Positions 6,445-12,622 of a DNA stretch of 12,622 nucleotides are shown here, piece by piece; within the stretch, counting starts at the first letter, position 1; the number at the start of each line of letters is the position of its first letter. A program made the translations under genes and the position numbers. The DNA comes from Candidatus Omnitrophota bacterium (lineage in GTDB: Bacteria; Omnitrophota; Gorgyraeia; Tantalellales; Tantalellaceae), in assembly GCA_013204685.1 (NCBI GenBank), contig JABMSC010000182.1:1-12622 (forward strand). The letters are read 5' to 3'. The notes below the pieces were generated by a model that saw nothing but the letters and a program-made list of their open reading frames with translations, searched no databases and was not told the DNA's origin.

Positions 6445-7314
6445 ATGAGTAAACTAATAAGCATTATCATCCCCACATATAACCGAGCTGCTATGATCAA
6501 GCGGGCCATCGAGAGTGTGCTTGTCCAGGATTACGATAATATGGAGGTCATAGTGGTTGATGACGCTTCAAAGGACAATACTCCGGAGGTGGTCCGGTCT
6601 GTCGAGGATCCCAGGCTGATCTATATCCGTAGACCTGAGAATAAGGGGGCTGCTGCTGCACGCAATACCGGGATGAGGCAGGCTACGGGCGAATATATAG
6701 CCTTTCTGGATTCGGATGATGAATACATCCCGGGGAAACTCGGAGAACAGGTAAAAGCATTCGAGAAACTTGACCCAGTTCCGGGTCTGGTATTTACAAA
6801 TTACTGGGCGGTAGGGGCCCGGAAAGAGCTTAAGATCCCGGAACACGTCTCCTCGGGTTATGTGGATACGTCAAAAGTATTCCCTGCGTCTATTTTTTGC
6901 AACCCGCCGAGCTCGTGGATGGTAACAAAAAGTGTGGTTGCCGATGACGGGCTTTTTGACGAAGGACTTTGGACGATGGAGGACATAGACCTCTTTGCGC
7001 GTATTACGAGGAAGTACCCTGCGTATTTTATTAAAGAACCCCTGATGATAAAACATGTGCATTCATGCAAAAAGGGGAGCGTCCCGGATAAATATGCCGA
7101 GAAGACGGGCGAAAGGATACTGGAGAAGTGGTTACCCGAGATGCGGCGGGACAGGAAATTTCTGGTCAGGTTTTACTGCATGATGGGCAAGGATATGATG
7201 CGCTCAGGAAAGAAGAAAAAAGCTATTGATTATCTATGGAAGGCTGCGCTCCTCAATCCAGTGAATTTAAAAGTTGTATTAAAACTGGCAAGAGCGTATG
7301 CAACAAGATCATAA
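6445..7314 (+). CDS. Family 2 glycosyltransferase (GT-A fold)
   Basis: This 289-residue protein has the standard GT2 N-terminal domain and no membrane segment. SIIIPTYNRAAMIKRAIESVLVQDY (residues 6-30) and VIVVDDASKDNT (36-46) form the nucleotide-sugar binding half. GAAAARNTGMRQATGEYIAFLDSDDEY (68-94) contains the DSDD metal-binding motif (89-92), and ED at 179-180 is the likely catalytic-base region. From about 225 the C-terminal segment is helical; GKKKKAIDYLWKAALLNP (255-272) looks like one TPR-type helix pair, as seen in related surface-glycan GT2 enzymes. ATG 6445 has a weak GGCGAG at 6434-6439. It begins the second gene cluster, just after the repeat island. The donor sugar and acceptor cannot be read from the sequence; a cytoplasmic enzyme building a surface glycan is the likely role. 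Confidence 0.92.
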   Translation: MSKLISIIIPTYNRAAMIKRAIESVLVQDYDNMEVIVVDDASKDNTPEVVRSVEDPRLIYIRRPENKGAAAARNTGMRQATGEYIAFLDSDDEYIPGKLGEQVKAFEKLDPVPGLVFTNYWAVGARKELKIPEHVSSGYVDTSKVFPASIFCNPPSSWMVTKSVVADDGLFDEGLWTMEDIDLFARITRKYPAYFIKEPLMIKHVHSCKKGSVPDKYAEKTGERILEKWLPEMRRDRKFLVRFYCMMGKDMMRSGKKKKAIDYLWKAALLNPVNLKVVLKLARAYATRS

Positions 7315-7339
7315 AAATGAAAGGAAGACGAAATAAAAT

Positions 7340-9070
7340 ATGAAGATTTTGGGTGTGGGGCCATCTATGGAACATGATCCGGCAGCTGCCCTTGTTATTG
7401 ACGGGAAAGTGGTCGCTGCTGCTGAAGAAGAGAGATTCATAAGAGAGAAGCATGCTTTTGGCAAGCCCCCCATAAAAGCGATCGAATACTGTCTGGATGA
7501 GGCCGGGATAGCTCCGGAAGACATAGATGCAGTGGCTTTTGGCTGGTCTCCGTCAGTCTTTAATGAATTTAAGATGCAGTATTTTAGACGTAAGTTTTTC
7601 TACAGCCCCGACAGGGCCATAAAGATATTGAAGAAATCAAACCAAATCTGCCGCATGAAGACCGGGATAGTGAAAGACATATGTGATAAAACAGGCATCG
7701 ACTATGCGCGGACAGATATCCATTTTGTTGAGCATCATCTTGCGCATGCGTCAAGCGCGTATCACCTTTCCGGATTTAAGGATTCGGCCATACTTTCAGT
7801 GGATGGAGGCGGTGAATTCACTTCGACCCTCATGGCTGAAAGTGATAACGGGAATATCCGTAAAATAAAGGAAATATGTGTACCCGACTCTATAGGTCTT
7901 TTTTATTCCACCTTAACTGAATACCTCGGATTTAAAAGCAATAACGGGGAATATAAAGTAATGGGTATGGCTCCTTACGGAGATCCTTCCCGGATCGACA
8001 TGGACCACTTGCTTTCGTGGAATGATAAAAAGAAGACATTTAAATGCAATGACAACTATGTATGGGTGAAACGTAGCCAGAGGTATGATAAAGAGAAAAT
8101 GTATTCTAAAGCATGCGTGAGGGACTTTGGCCCGCCCCGGGAGGGAGAAGGTCTGCAGGAACCCTATATCCATGTTGCCGCTAAGGTTCAAAAAAAGCTT
8201 GAAGAAATAACGGTCAAACTGGTGGATGCGTATTTGGAAAAAAGCATGCGTGAGCACGGTAATCTTTGTTTTGCCGGAGGATGTGCTTTGAACGTAGCGC
8301 TTAACAGGATCCTGCTTGAGAAACCGTATATTAAAAATTTATGGGTGCAGCCCGCCTCGCATGATGCCGGGACTTCCCTGGGAGCCGCTATCTATGTTGC
8401 TTCCGAGGCCGGGGAGAAGATCCGGCCGATGAAGCACGCTTACCTGGGCCCGGAGTTTACGAATGACCAGATAGCAGAAGATCTAAAGGAATTTGGCTTT
8501 CCTTTTAAATTTGAAAATGATATTGCGGACCGAACAGCGGAACTTCTGCACCAGGGAAAAATAGTAGGATGGTTCCAGGGGCGCATGGAATGGGGCCCCC
8601 GGTCTTTAGGGAGTAGAAGCATCCTGGGTAACCCCGCTGTAAAGGGGACGGCGGATAAGATAAATGCTATGATAAAGTTCAGGGAAAAGTGGCGTCCTTT
8701 CTGTCCGTCGATTCTTAAGGAACATGCTTCAAGCATCCTGGATTCGGATCATCCAGCGCCCTTCATGACCATAGCTTTTAAGGTGAACCCTGAATGGGGA
8801 AAAAGAATACCGGAAGTCGTGCATGTTGACGGGACCTGCAGGCCCCAGGTTGTTGATCCGGAAACAAACCCCAAATTTCACAATGTGATAGAAAAGTTTT
8901 ATCAGAAAACCGGGGTCCCCGTCGTAATAAACACATCTCTCAATAGAAGAGGGGAACCTGTGGTTTGCACCCCTGGCGATGCACTCATAATGTTCAGAGA
9001 AAGTGGTCTGGAGTATATGGCGATGGGGGATTTCCTGGTTTGTAAGAACGAACCGAAAAACGAATATTAA
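7340..9070 (+). CDS. NodU/CmcH-family carbamoyltransferase
   Basis: The family transfers a carbamoyl group from carbamoyl phosphate, through carbamoyl-adenylate, to a hydroxyl on a sugar or antibiotic (NodU, CmcH, TobZ). The 576-residue length is normal. The N-terminal Kae1-like half has GVGPSMEHDPAAALVIDGK (5-23), the metal-binding HHLAHASSAY (132-141), SVDGGGE (153-159), MGMAPYGDP (208-216) and GGCALNV (313-319). The YrdC-like C-terminal half shows EWGPRSLGSRSIL (417-429), KWRPFCPSIL (450-459) and NTSLNRRGEP (531-540). Each motif of the family appears intact. A Shine-Dalgarno-like AAGGAAG (7321-7327) precedes ATG 7340. It lies 25 bases after the GT2 gene and 18 bases before the DPM1-like gene, so a glycan made by its neighbours is its likeliest substrate; a secondary metabolite cannot be excluded. 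Confidence 0.95.
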   Translation: MKILGVGPSMEHDPAAALVIDGKVVAAAEEERFIREKHAFGKPPIKAIEYCLDEAGIAPEDIDAVAFGWSPSVFNEFKMQYFRRKFFYSPDRAIKILKKSNQICRMKTGIVKDICDKTGIDYARTDIHFVEHHLAHASSAYHLSGFKDSAILSVDGGGEFTSTLMAESDNGNIRKIKEICVPDSIGLFYSTLTEYLGFKSNNGEYKVMGMAPYGDPSRIDMDHLLSWNDKKKTFKCNDNYVWVKRSQRYDKEKMYSKACVRDFGPPREGEGLQEPYIHVAAKVQKKLEEITVKLVDAYLEKSMREHGNLCFAGGCALNVALNRILLEKPYIKNLWVQPASHDAGTSLGAAIYVASEAGEKIRPMKHAYLGPEFTNDQIAEDLKEFGFPFKFENDIADRTAELLHQGKIVGWFQGRMEWGPRSLGSRSILGNPAVKGTADKINAMIKFREKWRPFCPSILKEHASSILDSDHPAPFMTIAFKVNPEWGKRIPEVVHVDGTCRPQVVDPETNPKFHNVIEKFYQKTGVPVVINTSLNRRGEPVVCTPGDALIMFRESGLEYMAMGDFLVCKNEPKNEY

Positions 9071-9088
9071 AAAGATCTTGTAGGATTT

Positions 9089-9802
9089 ATGATGATGGAA
9101 GAGGGCAGCAAAAAACTTGTTATCATTCCGACTTACAATGAATCGGAAGTAATAACTGATCTTGTAGGCAAAGTTCTTGAGGTTTCCCCGGATGCGGATA
9201 TCCTTGTTGTTGACGACAACTCTCCTGACGGAACCGGTGATATCATAGATGGGCTCTCAAATTCTGATGGCCGCATAAATTGTCTTCATAGATCAAAGAA
9301 AGAGGGAATAGGCCCCGCATATATAGATGGTTTCAAGTGGGCTATTGAGAGGGGTTACGATCATATCTTACAGATGGATGCGGATTTTTCGCATGGTCCG
9401 GAGTATGTTCCGCATCTTTTTAAACTTGCCCAAGAGTATGATCTCGTCATTGGTTCAAGATATGTCCCCGGCGGAGGTACGGAGAACTGGGGCGTTGTAA
9501 GGAAGATCATCAGCATATGGGGATCGCTTTATGCTCAAGCGATCCTGTGGATTCCCATAAAGGATTTGACAGGCGGCTTCAAGTGCTGGAACAAAAGGGT
9601 TCTTGAAAATATAGGTTTAAATAATATTCAAACAAAGGGATATGCATTTCAAATTGAAACAACATACAGGGCATTCAAAAAGGGATACAGGATCAAAGAA
9701 TACCCTATAGTTTTTACTGATAGACGAGTGGGTGAGACAAAGATGTCCCGCAAGATCTTTATTGAGGCGATCTTTGCGGTTTTAAGGATGAGGATCGGCT
9801 AA
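9089..9802 (+). CDS. DPM1-like polyprenol monophosphate sugar synthase (GT2 family)
   Basis: This 237-residue enzyme matches dolichol/polyprenol-phosphate mannose synthases, which load a sugar from a nucleotide donor onto polyprenyl phosphate at the cytoplasmic face. Signatures are LVIIPTYNESEVI (10-22), LVVDDNSPDGTGDII (39-53), the metal-binding DAD at 97-99 in ILQMDADFSHGP, and then GSRYVPGGGTENWG, DLTGGFKCW, GYAFQIETTYRA and FTDRRVGETKMS. It stops where the GT domain stops, without the C-terminal membrane anchor of type II/III enzymes, so it is of the single-domain type. The gene opens with three consecutive ATGs (9089, 9092, 9095). TAGGA at 9081-9085 is too close to the first and best spaced for the third, so the real start may be 9095. 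The sugar (mannose, glucose or other) is not certain. It would supply the GT-C enzyme encoded next. Confidence 0.93.
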   Translation: MMMEEGSKKLVIIPTYNESEVITDLVGKVLEVSPDADILVVDDNSPDGTGDIIDGLSNSDGRINCLHRSKKEGIGPAYIDGFKWAIERGYDHILQMDADFSHGPEYVPHLFKLAQEYDLVIGSRYVPGGGTENWGVVRKIISIWGSLYAQAILWIPIKDLTGGFKCWNKRVLENIGLNNIQTKGYAFQIETTYRAFKKGYRIKEYPIVFTDRRVGETKMSRKIFIEAIFAVLRMRIG

Positions 9803-9834
9803 AGGCGAAAAGAGGATATACAAAAAGGAGCCGC

Positions 9835-11319
9835 ATGAGCGCAAACATTAGACGAACATTAATCTTGCTGCTATTAACGGTTGTGATCTCCACAGGCGTA
9901 TTTCTTACAGATGCCTTCAGGGATGATAATTTCTGCCGTTACGATGCGCCTTTTTATGCTACGATCGCCCAGAATATTGTAAGAACGGGTGACTGGGTCA
10001 ATCTTCGTTATTCGCTTGATATGCCATTTGAAGGCAATCATCCTCCTCTTACATTTTGGGCAACGGCATTCTTTGTTAAGCTCCTGGGAGAAAGTGTTAT
10101 TTCGGTAGTGCTTTTCAGTATTCTTTGCGCAGTCGGTGCGTGCATAACGGTTTTCTTGATCGGAACGGTGCTAAAAGATGATATCGTAGGTTTTTTAAGT
10201 GCCATGGGGCTTCTCTTGACCAGGTATGTTCCCCGGGTAGCAAGGTTTAACACGATTGAGATCCCATTGATGCTTTTTGTTTCACTGGCAGTTCTGTTTC
10301 TGATACTAGCACTTAAAAAACACAGAGCTTTTTATCTTTTATTTGGGGTTTGTGTTTCCTTATCGATACTTTCCAAGGGGATCGTTGGAGTACTGCCTTT
10401 TGGGATATGTTTTTTTATGATTTTATTTCAAAAGAGATTTCGAGATTTTTATAATCCGTTTTTCTTAGGTGGTATTTTTATTGCTCTGGCGGTGCCTTTT
10501 TCCTGGCTTTTCTTTAAAGGAGGGGGGTCTCTCGAGGGAGTGGTGTCAGTCTTCAAAAGTTATTATACCTTTGCGTTTATAGCCTTTACAGCCGCGGGCC
10601 GGGAAGATCCCGGACCCAGACTTCGTCTTATTACAAAACTTATTGAAATATGTTTTATTATATTTCCGGGTGTGCTTTTGGGGGCATATTTCCTTATCCG
10701 TGATAACATAAAGGACAAAAGGCGCGATCTTCTTGTTATACCCGTCTGGGCTCTTATCTTCATACTGGCGTTCATGATAAGCAGCTGGCGAAGGGGCTTT
10801 TATCTCCTCCCCATGTATCCCGCTATGGCGCTACTTTTTGGTGTAGGTATCTCGGGAATAATTAAGGAGAGGTACAGGTTGTGGACGGTTTGTTTAATAG
10901 CGGCTTTTTTCGCGGGCAATATATCAGCTCCGGTTCTTTTTCCTCACTGGGAGCCCAAAGACCTGGATGATGTTATATATACAAACACATATTTTCCTAA
11001 AGCGAAAGAAGCTGCGAGAGCTTTTTATGAGCAGTTTTCTTTGGATGCAAGATTTGCTGCCTATGGGCTTGATTTCCCGCAGGAAAACGAATTCATTTTC
11101 TTTTTCCGGTCGGATAATGATATTGAAATTTGCCAGGATGAGGAAGCTTTTAAAGAACTGGTTTATTCCAAAAAGCCCGTTCTTGTATACATGGAGAAAA
11201 ATACTTTCTCGAGACTGGACAAAAAATATCATAGTAAACTTAAAGTGGTTTATGCCTTTGATGATAACGTAATGGCCACCAACAGGTTAGATGCTGTACC
11301 GGTATTCGGTGAGGAGTGA
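9835..11319 (+). CDS. ArnT/PMT-like (GT39/GT83) membrane glycosyltransferase
   Basis: This 494-residue GT-C protein has an N-terminal membrane segment (residues 8-26), then a periplasmic loop RYDAPFYATIAQNIVRTGDW (35-54) with the acidic catalytic position at Asp37, and GNHPPLTFWATAFFVKLLGES (67-87), the counterpart of the KPPL-yW motif in ArnT-like enzymes. Roughly ten more hydrophobic segments follow up to about residue 365, including SILSKGIVGVLPFGICFF, a family hallmark. The last 120 residues are soluble and probably periplasmic. The family moves sugars from polyprenyl-phosphate donors to lipid A, proteins or glycans on the outer face. AAGGAG (9825-9830) lies only four bases from the ATG. 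It follows the DPM1-like gene by 32 bases, a natural donor-synthase and transferase pair. The acceptor is unknown, so the name arnT is not justified. Confidence 0.88.
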   Translation: MSANIRRTLILLLLTVVISTGVFLTDAFRDDNFCRYDAPFYATIAQNIVRTGDWVNLRYSLDMPFEGNHPPLTFWATAFFVKLLGESVISVVLFSILCAVGACITVFLIGTVLKDDIVGFLSAMGLLLTRYVPRVARFNTIEIPLMLFVSLAVLFLILALKKHRAFYLLFGVCVSLSILSKGIVGVLPFGICFFMILFQKRFRDFYNPFFLGGIFIALAVPFSWLFFKGGGSLEGVVSVFKSYYTFAFIAFTAAGREDPGPRLRLITKLIEICFIIFPGVLLGAYFLIRDNIKDKRRDLLVIPVWALIFILAFMISSWRRGFYLLPMYPAMALLFGVGISGIIKERYRLWTVCLIAAFFAGNISAPVLFPHWEPKDLDDVIYTNTYFPKAKEAARAFYEQFSLDARFAAYGLDFPQENEFIFFFRSDNDIEICQDEEAFKELVYSKKPVLVYMEKNTFSRLDKKYHSKLKVVYAFDDNVMATNRLDAVPVFGEE

Positions 11320-11330
11320 CAATTAAAATC

Positions 11331-11374
11331 AGCAATTATCATTTAGCATTCTAAAATGCTAATTTTGCGTTGCT
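11331..11374 (+). terminator. Putative intrinsic terminator (AT-rich hairpin) after the glycan genes
   Basis: Inner arms TTAGCATT (11343-11350) and AATGCTAA (11355-11362) form a perfect eight-base stem with a CTAA loop, followed directly by TTTT (11363-11366). Outer arms AGCAA (11331-11335) and TTGCT (11370-11374) could extend it. It sits 23 bases past the stop of the GT-C gene and before the heat-shock promoter, the right place for a terminator. The stem is AT-rich and the T-run is short, so termination may be weak. Confidence 0.5.
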
Positions 11375-11416
11375 AAATTTACATTTTCTCCCGGCCCCCG
11401 GTTCCTTACAAACCCC

Positions 11417-11444
11417 TTGACAAAATTTGCAAGCGTGATATAAT
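11417..11444 (+). promoter_or_regulatory. Consensus sigma-70 promoter of the hrcA operon
   Basis: A perfect -35 box TTGACA (11417-11422) and a perfect -10 box TATAAT (11439-11444) are separated by 16 bases. The CIRCE operator starts at the next base, so the predicted start of transcription, around 11451, lies inside the operator. Bound HrcA would cover it. A consensus vegetative promoter silenced by HrcA is the expected design for this operon type. Confidence 0.92.
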
Positions 11445-11471
11445 TTAGCACTCGAAGGCTAGGAGTGCTAA
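11445..11471 (+). promoter_or_regulatory. CIRCE operator (HrcA binding site)
   Basis: TTAGCACTC (11445-11453), a nine-base spacer (11454-11462) and GAGTGCTAA (11463-11471) match the CIRCE consensus TTAGCACTC-N9-GAGTGCTAA at all 18 arm positions. HrcA binds this inverted repeat and represses chaperone operons, and GroEL assists HrcA activity in characterised systems. It lies between the -10 box and hrcA, so autoregulation is the direct reading. In the transcript it would form a hairpin near the 5' end. Confidence 0.97.
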
Positions 11472-11518
11472 ACAGCGCCGAATTCAGGCGCAATTTGCAA
11501 CTTTCTTATATAATTACT

Positions 11519-12583
11519 ATGACTACTAAAACAAAAGTAAGTAAAAAAGACGAAAGAAAAGCATGTATCCTTGGACATATAGTTCATACTTATGTCTCCG
11601 ATGGTACACCCGTAAGCTCTAAGCTGGTTGCCAGAAGAATGGGCGGAAATGTCTCCAGCGCCACCATCAGAAACATAATGGCAGAATTAGAACATCAGGG
11701 GTATATTACTCATCCACATACGTCCGCCGGGCGCATTCCCACAGACATTGGATACAGGCATTATGTTGACGTAATAAAGAATAGGATCAGATTCGAAAGA
11801 AGAGAAGCTCAGCGTCTGGCGGAGGAATATTCTAAAAGGATAAGGACAATAAAAGAGGTTATTAAAAAAACTTCTTACCTGATAAGCCGAGAACTTCATA
11901 ATGCCGGGGTTGTGATGTGGCCGGGAATAGAAGGGGTCTACTTAAAACATATGGACCTCGTTAAAGTGAACTCAGAGACCATCCTGGCAGTCCTGGTTAC
12001 GATGACTAACGATGTTAAAAATCATATTGTGAGGCTGGATGGGGAACTTAAGAAAACCGAGCTCATGCGCATAACGAATTATATCAATGAGAATTTCAGA
12101 ACCCTGCCTCTTATGGATATATCCGGGAGCTTAAGAGGATTGGTGAATAATGTGAAAGAGGAAGATAAAGAGACCCTCAGTATTGCTAAAAACAGCTTAA
12201 GGGTAATGGACACCATTATCGAAGAAAATCTTAAGAATGAGATCTACTGGGAGGGGTTGAATTATTTCCTTGAGATGTCAGGGTCAGGGGATGTTGATAT
12301 GACACGGAATATCCTCGAGATATTCTCCGAGAAGGAAGAACTGGTAAATCTTATGAGGAATGAGCTGCCGTATGAGGGGCTTAACGTGTATATCGGCAAT
12401 GAAAATAAATCCAAGAAGTTATCAGAGTGCAGCGTTATAACGTGCGGGTACACCCTGCACGGGAGGGCCGCTGGACGTCTTGGCGTTATCGGTCCCACAA
12501 GGATGGATTATGACCATGCTTTGCGTACAGTTGGGTGTTTGTCTAATCTGATAAGTAAAAAACTGGCGGAGATTAATAGCTAA
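11519..12583 (+). CDS. hrcA: Heat-inducible transcription repressor HrcA
   Basis: From ATG 11519 the protein is 354 residues, within the family's usual range. The N-terminal winged-helix domain (about 11-75) includes SDGTPVSSKLVARRM and SSATIRNIMAELEHQGYI, whose recognition helix would read CIRCE. HTSAGRIPTDIGYRHYVD (67-84) is the HrcA signature. The rest is the GAF-like and dimerisation region, ending with the conserved GVIGPTRMDYDHALRTVGCL. An in-frame GTG at 11465 would add 18 residues, but it lies inside the CIRCE operator and close to the predicted transcription start, so I reject it. No Shine-Dalgarno sequence precedes ATG 11519, and the predicted leader is about 68 bases. The gene is first in its operon, under CIRCE control, with a chaperone gene expected downstream. 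Confidence 0.97.
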   Translation: MTTKTKVSKKDERKACILGHIVHTYVSDGTPVSSKLVARRMGGNVSSATIRNIMAELEHQGYITHPHTSAGRIPTDIGYRHYVDVIKNRIRFERREAQRLAEEYSKRIRTIKEVIKKTSYLISRELHNAGVVMWPGIEGVYLKHMDLVKVNSETILAVLVTMTNDVKNHIVRLDGELKKTELMRITNYINENFRTLPLMDISGSLRGLVNNVKEEDKETLSIAKNSLRVMDTIIEENLKNEIYWEGLNYFLEMSGSGDVDMTRNILEIFSEKEELVNLMRNELPYEGLNVYIGNENKSKKLSECSVITCGYTLHGRAAGRLGVIGPTRMDYDHALRTVGCLSNLISKKLAEINS

Positions 12584-12584
12584 G

Positions 12585-12590
12585 GGAGGA
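12585..12590 (+). promoter_or_regulatory. Strong ribosome binding site for the gene after hrcA
   Basis: GGAGGA at 12585-12590, within a GGGAGGAG context, ends nine bases before ATG 12600. It is the strongest Shine-Dalgarno match in the window. It begins just after the hrcA stop codon, so the downstream gene should be translated far more efficiently than hrcA, which has no such site. Confidence 0.8.
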
Positions 12591-12599
12591 GCAAGAACC

Positions 12600-12622
12600 A
12601 TGAGCCGTAAAAAAAGCAGCCC
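12600..12622 (+). CDS. 3'-truncated gene start, probably grpE by position
   Basis: ATG at 12600 opens a frame reading MSRKKSS before the window ends. Seven residues cannot identify a protein. A charged, lysine-rich start after hrcA and a strong ribosome binding site agree with GrpE, the DnaK nucleotide-exchange factor, since hrcA-grpE-dnaK-dnaJ is a common CIRCE operon order. DnaJ or another chaperone is possible. Confidence 0.5.

Noticed and set aside
8140..8260. Secondary-metabolite cluster implied by the carbamoyltransferase
   Set aside because: There is no polyketide, nonribosomal peptide or tailoring gene in the window. The neighbours are glycan enzymes.
9835..11319. Calling this gene arnT (aminoarabinose transfer to lipid A)
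   Set aside because: Only the GT-C family is supported. No aminoarabinose synthesis genes are nearby and the catalytic loop differs.
11465..11518. Upstream GTG start extending hrcA by 18 residues
   Set aside because: The GTG is inside the CIRCE arm and only about 14 bases past the predicted transcription start. The added residues (MLNSAEFRRN...) are not HrcA-like.
1..12622. tRNA, rRNA, insertion sequence or phage genes
   Set aside because: I saw no tRNA-like cloverleaf in the gaps, no transposase or integrase protein, and no terminal repeats around a gene.

Overview
The window is a stretch of bacterial chromosome with every recognisable gene on the + strand. It carries translation and stress housekeeping genes (miaB, miaA, hflX, hrcA) with envelope-glycan genes between them. 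The mix of GT-C membrane glycosyltransferases, a NodU-type carbamoyltransferase, the miaB-miaA-hflX order and CIRCE/HrcA heat-shock control points to a free-living, probably diderm bacterium. Candidatus Omnitrophota or another PVC-like or deltaproteobacterial lineage would fit, but no marker here fixes the phylum, so that is a low-confidence inference.

Layout. (1) 3-1304: a GT87-like polytopic membrane glycosyltransferase, probably cut at its 5' end by the window edge. (2) 1312-6234: a compact run of a small GIY-YIG nuclease, a long LOG-family protein, miaB, miaA and hflX. Two of its junctions are ATGA overlaps (1602-1605 and 4921-4924). (3) 6235-6444: a 210-bp non-coding island made of two different 7-bp-periodic arrays on either side of an inverted repeat. 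(4) 6445-11319: a glycan module of GT2 glycosyltransferase, carbamoyltransferase, DPM1-like polyprenyl-phosphate sugar synthase and an ArnT/PMT-like GT-C enzyme. (5) 11320-11518: an intergenic region with a terminator-like hairpin, a consensus sigma-70 promoter and a perfect CIRCE operator. (6) 11519-12583: hrcA, followed by a strong ribosome binding site and the first codons of another gene (12600 to the end), expected to be grpE.

How the genes work together. MiaA and MiaB act in sequence to make ms2i6A37 in tRNA. HflX is a ribosome-associated GTPase, and miaA-hflX linkage is conserved in many bacteria, although hfq, which sits between them in E. coli, is absent here. The LOG-family protein upstream of miaB is interesting because LOG enzymes act on isopentenyladenine nucleotides, which tRNA turnover could supply; that link is inference. 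In the glycan module, the DPM1-like enzyme would load a sugar on polyprenyl phosphate, the GT-C protein would transfer it on the far side of the membrane, and the GT2 enzyme and carbamoyltransferase would build or decorate the glycan. HrcA bound at CIRCE would repress its own operon until heat stress.

I found no clear new defence, mobile or RNA-based system. The least explained features are the heptad-repeat island at 6234-6441, the CIRCE-like half-sites upstream of the true CIRCE, the LOG-miaB-miaA neighbourhood, and the exact role of the carbamoyltransferase module.
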